Assembly: GCA_027563935.2 (NCBI GenBank)
Contig: JANVAS020000203.1
Location: 744,001-808,000 of the forward strand
DNA length: 64,000 bases
Origin: Costus lasius
Lineage: Eukaryota > Streptophyta > Magnoliopsida > Zingiberales > Costaceae
Reading direction: 5' to 3'
Shown: positions 58,901-64,000 of the stretch, piece after piece
Layout of the letters: every line of letters begins with the position of its first letter
Position numbering within the stretch: position 1 is the first letter of the stretch
Program-made: the position numbers and the translations under genes
Notes under the pieces: generated by a model
What the model was told of the DNA's origin: nothing
Seen by the model: the letters and a program-made list of their open reading frames with translations, nothing else
Databases searched by the model: none

Positions 58901-59227
58901 CTTAAACGCAAATCCAATAAGGATGTAATTAATATCCAATAAGGATTTAATTAACCAATAACTCCAATTAATTAACAATTAATTAACTTAAATTAACAAG
59001 CAATAAACTCTAATTAATTAACCGAAAACTAGCATCCAATGAGCTAGTTAATTAATTAGCATTAACATCCAAAAATCTCTAATTTAATTAACTATAATTC
59101 AACAACCAAAATCTCTAATTAATTTATCATAAATTAACAATCAATACACAGGAATAATAACACAGTCAATAATTTTATTTAAATCAAAAATAATGCTTAC
59201 CAGGACTCAAGATCCTTGGATCTTACA
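55997..59227 (-). repeat. 5' LTR of the Tekay-type element
   Basis: 3231 bp, the same ends and internal repeats as 48001-51231. It is followed at higher coordinates by a polypurine tract (59228-59240), so it is also the 3' LTR of the partial copy beyond it. Confidence 0.85.
57064..57347. repeat. 78-bp tandem repeat in the Tekay 5' LTR
   Basis: Same four-unit array as at 49068-49351, with one base changed in the third unit (cctatctg for cctgtctg). Confidence 0.85.
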
Positions 59228-59256
59228 TCCCTCCCTCCTTATAAAGCTTTAGTCCT

Positions 59257-59933
59257 CTAAAGCTCAGCATCCATATCATCAAAGAGGTAAGCATAAAATT
59301 TCCTCATATCAGCTTCAGTCTCCCATGTCGCCTCCTCAACTGACTGATTTCCCCAGATAACCTTTACCAAAGGTATAGTCTTGTTCCTTAGGATTTTATC
59401 TTTTCTATCCACAATCCGGAGAGGTCTTTCCTCAAAAGTCAAATCACTCTGAATCTGAAGAGGTTCCAACTCCAACACATGAGATGGATCAGGATGATAT
59501 TTCCTCAAAGCAGAGACATGGAATACATTATGCACATGATCCATAGCAGGAGGTAAAGCCAATCGGTAAGCCACTGGACCAACTCTCTCAATAATATCAA
59601 AAGGGCCTACAAACCTAGGGCTCAACTTGCCCTTTTTGCCAAATCTCATAACACCCTTAGTAGGCGACACCTTCAAGAACACATGGTCCCCTACCATAAA
59701 CTCCAAGGAACGACGACGGTCGTCAGCATAACTCTTCTGTCTGTCCCGAGCAATTTTCAGTTTATCCTGGATCTCTCTGACCTTATCAGTAGTCTCCTGA
59801 ACTGCATCAGATCTCAAAATCATTCTGTCACCAGTTTCCTCCCAACACAAGGGAGTCCTACACCTTCTCCCATACAAAGCCTCATAAGGAGCCATCTGAA
59901 TACTGGAGTGGAAGCTATTATTATAAGTAAACT
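59257..59933 (-). pseudogene. Extra Tekay integrase C-terminus, fused to Copia LTR
   Basis: The last roughly 225 codons of the Tekay polyprotein (MAPYEALYGRRC to DDMDAEL), matching 51261-51930. It breaks at 59933-59934 with two shared bases (TC) into Copia-3-type LTR sequence. By chance a frame continues into antisense LTR and opens at 59970, giving a 237-codon chimera with 12 LTR-derived residues at its start. It has no promoter evidence and is read as a deletion scar. Confidence 0.8.
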
Positions 59934-59934
59934 C

Positions 59935-60687
59935 ACAATGTGAATAATCCTTGTTTGCTACAAGTGGCACATCTCCTCTGACTTGAGATCATTTGTGTTT
60001 CTAAATGATGATTGTCATTGTTTTGAGGTAGTTCAATATCATTTGAAAGATAATGGTCATAGACTATCTTGGATAATGATCATGAGTCAGGTTAGGGCAC
60101 TAGTGATAGACATAGGATTGCTGTCTCCTTGTTTAAGGAGTGTGGTGTTCTAAAGGGGCCCCCCCGGCTGAGATGATTGAGAAAGTGTATGGCCATACCC
60201 AGGTGACTGTGTTCATCTGGTCTAATCATGCTCATCATATTGGAGCTACAAGCTTGACACGCTTGTCCAATAAGAACATCCAGTGGCAAAGGAAATATGT
60301 ATGCCTAGTGAAAAGGATTCACACTTGAGCTGTGTTTTGGGTGTAGTCTTGGAAGACTCTTTCCTTTATATCGGGAGACAGTGATGTGTTGCTAGATACC
60401 CCTCACTGATCGTGATAACGTAAGTTATCGTTACCGACATTTAAAGGAAACCCTCAGGGTCGCACAATTTGATGATATGGCTTACTTAAGTCAGATCGTA
60501 TGGACTGAATTGTTTTGGTTCAGTTTAAAGGGATTTAAACTCTGATTGTAAGTGAGATCTGGTCTGATCATGTTTGATTGATTAGGGCTTGAGATCGGTA
60601 AGCTTCGATCGAGAGTGTTGATGCTAGATCGATCAGATCAGAAGCATCTAGAGATGAATGGTCAGATCTAGGACCTTAGGGTCTAAT
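59935..60687 (+). repeat. Internal piece of Copia-3-type LTR
   Basis: 753 bp equal to 41880-42632 of the Copia-3 5' LTR, with about two differences seen. It is probably the remnant of the Copia-3 3' LTR, cut on the left by the Tekay fusion and on the right by Copia-4. Confidence 0.8.
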
Positions 60688-62358
60688 TGCAGGGAACCCC
60701 TTCTAAAGGGGTAGAAACCCTTATGGTGGCGCAACAAAATTTTGCATGGGATATTAGGGTTTCAAAAGATCTATATATGTCATATAACTAGCTTTCGAAT
60801 ATTTGAATGGATGAAGAAAAACTCATACCATTGCCATCGGTTTGATGAAGCTTTGGAAGGAAAGACGCAAGCGAGCCTTCTCCTAAGTTTCACACACAAG
60901 ATGATCAATGCGCCTACCCTTGGTGCTCCTTGTGCTAGCAAAGTTCCAAGGTGTCCTTGATCGAAAAGGAAGGGAGAGAGCAACTCCTTGCTTGGTCGAA
61001 ACTTCCTCTCTTCTTCACGTTGTCGCCTCACGCAAAAACGTCTAGAGGAAAACTTCAGATGGCGAGAATAGAGGAATGGTCTCTTCGAACATGATCCTCA
61101 TCCAAGTGGAGATCATGGTTACTAAAAATAGTAACCACCACTTGCCCCAACGTTCACGCCAAGTGAACTTGTCGCCAAGCCTTGAACCATGCGCTCATTA
61201 CATGAGCCGGTTCAACTTGGTCTGGTTCAAAGACCATTCGACCCAAGCCATCAGTCCAGATCACATTGAACCCTAAAGCTCTGGATCCGACCGTTGATCT
61301 CTAGATGCTTCTGATCTCACTGATCTGGCATCCATTCTCTCAATCGAAGCTTACCGATCTGTAGCCCTAGTCAATCAGACATGATCAGACTAGATCTCAC
61401 TTACAATCAGAGATTAAATCCCTTTAAACTGAACCCAAACAATTCAGTCCTCACGATCTGACTTAAGTAAGCCATATCATCAAATTGTGCGACCCTGAGG
61501 GTTTCCTTTAAATGTCGGTAACGATAATTTACATTATCACGATCAGTGAGGGGTATCTAGCAACACATCACTGTCTCCCGATATAAAGGAAAGAGTCTTC
61601 CAAGACTACACCCAAACCACAGCACAAGTGTGAATCAACTCACAAAGCATACATATTTCCTTTGCCACTGGATGTTCTTATTGGACAAGCGTGTCAAGCT
61701 TGTAGCTCCAATATGATGAGCATGATTAGATCAGATGAACATAGTCACCTGGGTATGGCCATACACTTTCTCAATCATCTCATCCAGGGGGCCCCTTTAG
61801 AACATCACACTCCTTAAACAAGGAGACGGCAATCCTATGTCTATCACTAGTGCCCTAACATGACTCAAGCTCACCATCCAAGATAGTCTATAATCATTAT
61901 GTTTCAAATGATATCGAACTATCTCAAAACAATGACAATCATCATTTAGAAAACACAAGTGATCTCAAGTCAGAGGAAATGTGCCACTTGTCATACTCAA
62001 GGAATATTCACATTGTGACAAGCAATTGAATATCCTAGTAGGGTCTGTCCAGTACATCCAATGTACCCATGAGTCTACATCTTATTCCATGCTCGAAGCA
62101 TCCTATAAGATTAGAACACATATTAGTCTTAACCATATCAAGGCTGTCTCATGTTCACCAAGATATATCGACTAAGGACACAACAGCATGTCAGCCCAGC
62201 TGAACAGCTTTGAGACATTATTCAGAAGAACATATATTTCAGCAGACAATGTAACAACCTGAATAATAACCATGCCTTTATAAACATAAAAGTTTATTAC
62301 ATGATACAGATACATTCCCACAGGCCTCAAACATTAGCCTTAAGGGCATACCCCAACA
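60688..62358 (-). repeat. 3' LTR of Copia-4
   Basis: 1671 bp; on the minus strand it begins TGTTGGGG at 62358 and ends CCCTGCA at 60688. It is more diverged from Copia-1 to -3 in its second half, but keeps the candidate TATA region and the GTATG donor-like word (plus strand 'cataccattgccatc' near 60825). The frames at 61981-62175 and 60742-60960 are LTR sequence. Confidence 0.85.
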
Positions 62359-62359
62359 A

Positions 62360-62368
62360 TCTCCCACT
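62360..62368 (-). other. Polypurine tract of Copia-4
   Basis: AGTGGGAGA on the minus strand, adjoining the 3' LTR. Confidence 0.85.
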
Positions 62369-62378
62369 TGCACTTAAT

Positions 62379-64000
62379 CTAATGGTTGAGAAATCTCAAA
62401 CCCATATTATTACAGTGCTTCTCATGCTTCTGCTGCGCCAGAGGCTTGGTAAGCGGGTCTGCCAGATTGTCATCTGTATGTACCTTGCAAACTTTGATCT
62501 CGCCACGATCAATGATCTCCCTGATCAAATGAAACCGTCTTTGTATGTGCTTGGACTTCTGGTGCGACCGTGGTTCCTTTGCTTGTGCGATTGCTCCAGT
62601 GTTATCACAGAAGATAACCAAAGGATCTGCACTCGAAGGAACAACACCAAGTTCTCTCACGAACTTACGAATCCACACTGCCTCCTTGGATGCTTCCGAG
62701 GCTGCAACATACTCGGCTTCTGTTGTGGAATCAGCAACAGTTGACTGTTTGAAACTCTTCCACACCACTGCTCCTCCATTCAAGCTAAAAACATAGCCTG
62801 ATTGCGATCGGAAATCATCCTGGTCCGACTGGAACGAAGCGTCAGTATATCCTTCTATACTGAGTTCTTCCTGACCACCATATATCAAGAACATATCTTT
62901 GGTCCTCCGCAGATATTTTAAGATGTTCTTGACTGCAATCCAGTGCGCCATACCTGGATTACTTTGGAAACGACTGGTCACGCTTAACCCGTAAGCGACG
63001 TCTGGGCGAGTACACAACATCGCATACATAATGGAACCAATAGCCGAAGCATAAGGCGTATTGTCCATTTCATCTTTCTCAGTCTGTGTTTGTGGACACT
63101 GACTCTTCGAAAGACTCAGACCATGTCTGACTGGAAGATATCCTCGTTTAGAATTCTCTAAATGAAATCTCTCCAGGACCTTTTCGATGTAAGTACTCTG
63201 GCACAGCCCGAGAAGCCTCTTAGATCTATCCCTGTAGATCTTCACACCTAATACATAGGCTGCTTCTCCTAAATCTTTCATCTGGAAACATTTCCTCAGC
63301 CATGCCTTCACAGCATGCATTTCAGGAATGTCATTTCCAATGATCAAGATGTCATCGACGTAGAGGACTAGGAAAGTAATTATGCTCCCACTAAACCTCT
63401 TATATACACACGGGTCATCCTCGTTCTTGATGAAACCAAATTCAGTGACTGATTCATCAAAACGAATATTCCAGCTTCTCGATGCTTGCTTAAGTCCATA
63501 AATGGACTTCTTTAACTTGCATATCTTATGACGATCTGATGGATTAGTGAAACCCTCAGGTTGTGTCATGTACACATCCTCATCCAGATTTCCATTAAGG
63601 AAAGCTGTTTTCACATCCATTTGCCAAATCTCATAATCATAATATGCAGCTATCGCGAAAAGAATCCGAATAGACTTAAACATAGCCACAGGTGAGAAAG
63701 TTTCATCATAATCTATCCCGTAGATTTGTTTGAAACCTTTCGCAACTAGCCTGCCTTTATAGGTAACCACGTTACCATCCATGTCAATCTTCTTCTTGAA
63801 GATCCATTTACAGCCAATAGGGATAACTCCCGGAGGCGGATCAACCAAATCCCAAACTTGGTTATCTGACATGGAGTCCATCTCGGCGCCCATAGCTTCA
63901 AGCCATCTCGCTGACTCCGGTCCACTGACCGCATCTGCATAAGTGAGGGGTTCATCATGATCAATGATGTAGACTCCGTCATAGCGCTCAGGCTGTCGAC
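62379..64000 (-). CDS. Copia-4 pol, C-terminal part: RT and RNase H (5' partial)
   Basis: Open frame from the stop at 62379 up to the window edge, where it is still coding (RYDGVYIID, about 35 residues before the first Met at 63893), so that Met is internal and not the start. RT shows LVAKGFKQIYGIDYDETFSP and LYVDDILIIGND. RNase H shows GYTDASFQSD and DSTTEAEYVAASE. It ends MGLRFLNH like Copia-2, with no stop or frameshift in about 540 codons. RT copies the element RNA and RNase H removes the template in cytoplasmic particles. Whether the full polyprotein is intact cannot be judged because integrase, protease and Gag are outside the window. Confidence 0.9.
   Translation of the reverse strand, partial: RQPERYDGVYIIDHDEPLTYADAVSGPESARWLEAMGAEMDSMSDNQVWDLVDPPPGVIPIGCKWIFKKKIDMDGNVVTYKGRLVAKGFKQIYGIDYDETFSPVAMFKSIRILFAIAAYYDYEIWQMDVKTAFLNGNLDEDVYMTQPEGFTNPSDRHKICKLKKSIYGLKQASRSWNIRFDESVTEFGFIKNEDDPCVYKRFSGSIITFLVLYVDDILIIGNDIPEMHAVKAWLRKCFQMKDLGEAAYVLGVKIYRDRSKRLLGLCQSTYIEKVLERFHLENSKRGYLPVRHGLSLSKSQCPQTQTEKDEMDNTPYASAIGSIMYAMLCTRPDVAYGLSVTSRFQSNPGMAHWIAVKNILKYLRRTKDMFLIYGGQEELSIEGYTDASFQSDQDDFRSQSGYVFSLNGGAVVWKSFKQSTVADSTTEAEYVAASEASKEAVWIRKFVRELGVVPSSADPLVIFCDNTGAIAQAKEPRSHQKSKHIQRRFHLIREIIDRGEIKVCKVHTDDNLADPLTKPLAQQKHEKHCNNMGLRFLNH

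Larger units (their letters stand above)
48001..59933 (-). mobile_element. Tekay/Del-type Ty3/gypsy chromovirus with extra integrase segment
   Basis: Minus-strand element with two LTRs of exactly 3231 bp (48001-51231 and 55997-59227), an initiator-Met primer site and a gag-pol frame. Beyond its 5' LTR (higher coordinates) lies a further purine tract and integrase C-terminus (59228-59933), identical in layout to 51232-51930. The unit is therefore LTR-internal-LTR plus part of another internal region. This fits recombination between LTRs of two copies, or a tandem copy later cut. The long LTRs and integrase-last order with a chromodomain-like tail point to the Tekay/Del clade; clade by recall. 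Confidence 0.82.
41538..60687 (+). mobile_element. Copia-3, interrupted and partly deleted Ty1/copia element
   Basis: 5' LTR, primer site, leader and gag-pol up to the RT catalytic box (41538-48000) are present. A Tekay-type element then interrupts it. On the far side only an internal piece of a Copia-3-type LTR remains (59935-60687), so the RT end, RNase H, polypurine tract and LTR start are deleted. Copia-4 is inserted in that LTR piece. The left flank is aatga (41533-41537); the right partner would be outside the window. Confidence 0.8.
60688..64000 (-). mobile_element. Copia-4, 3' half of a Ty1/copia element (runs off right edge)
   Basis: Minus-strand element with 3' LTR at 60688-62358, a polypurine tract at 62360-62368 and pol reaching the window end. 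It is inserted in the Copia-3-type LTR; the left target flank is ctaat (60683-60687). The partner flank, 5' LTR and gag are outside. Confidence 0.85.

Noticed and set aside
62301..62796. Plus-strand frames opposite Copia-4 RNase H
   Set aside because: Shadows of the real minus-strand frame; the same shadows occur opposite Copia-2 RNase H.

Overview
The window looks like nuclear DNA from a flowering plant with a large, repeat-rich genome. I find no host gene, no tRNA or rRNA gene and no bacterial feature. Almost every base can be assigned to an LTR retrotransposon, and many elements are nested inside one another. I cannot name the species.

Left block (1-28342). The oldest layers are a Ty3/gypsy RT fragment (27691-28342, minus) and a decayed Copia-B element B1 (RT-RNase H at 7131-8498, 3' LTR 8520-10460, last two LTR bases at 27689-27690). 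Three copies of an unusual LTR family, here called element A, sit in B1. A0 is a partial LTR (5904-7130, minus). A1 is nested in A0 (1-5903, minus; its 3' LTR lies off the left edge). A2 (10461-27683, plus, TSD tttcc) lies two bases before the end of the B1 LTR. Element A has a tRNA-Asp primer site, no recognisable pol, and a long acidic reading frame with a zinc-knuckle-like motif and a conserved C-terminus. Copia-1 (11968-21087, about 9.1 kb, 1687-bp LTRs, TSD gggtg/gagtg) interrupts the 5' LTR of A2.

Middle block (28343-41537). The 5' LTR of a second Copia-B element, B2, is split by Copia-2 (30237-39378, TSD tataa). Copia-2 has an uninterrupted 1294-codon gag-pol frame but has lost its LTR end and primer-binding site. 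The B2 primer site and leader follow, then a minus-strand Copia-B-like LTR fragment, B3.

Right block (41538-64000). Copia-3 starts inside B3. A minus-strand Tekay/Del-type chromovirus with 3231-bp LTRs interrupts it just after the RT catalytic motif. The Tekay unit has an extra piece of integrase beyond its 5' LTR, fused to part of a Copia-3-type LTR, which suggests recombination plus deletion. Copia-4 (minus, from 60688) is inserted in that LTR piece and runs off the right edge.

The Copia elements are ordered gag, protease, integrase, RT, RNase H; the Tekay element has integrase last plus a chromodomain-like tail. Frames with stops or cuts could only move if proteins came from intact relatives. 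Beyond plain annotation, the window shows: the element A protein and its palindrome arrays; a 63-bp LTR extension carrying a second primer site; several hairpins with compensatory base changes; a probable leader intron in the Copia elements; and the recombinant Tekay structure.
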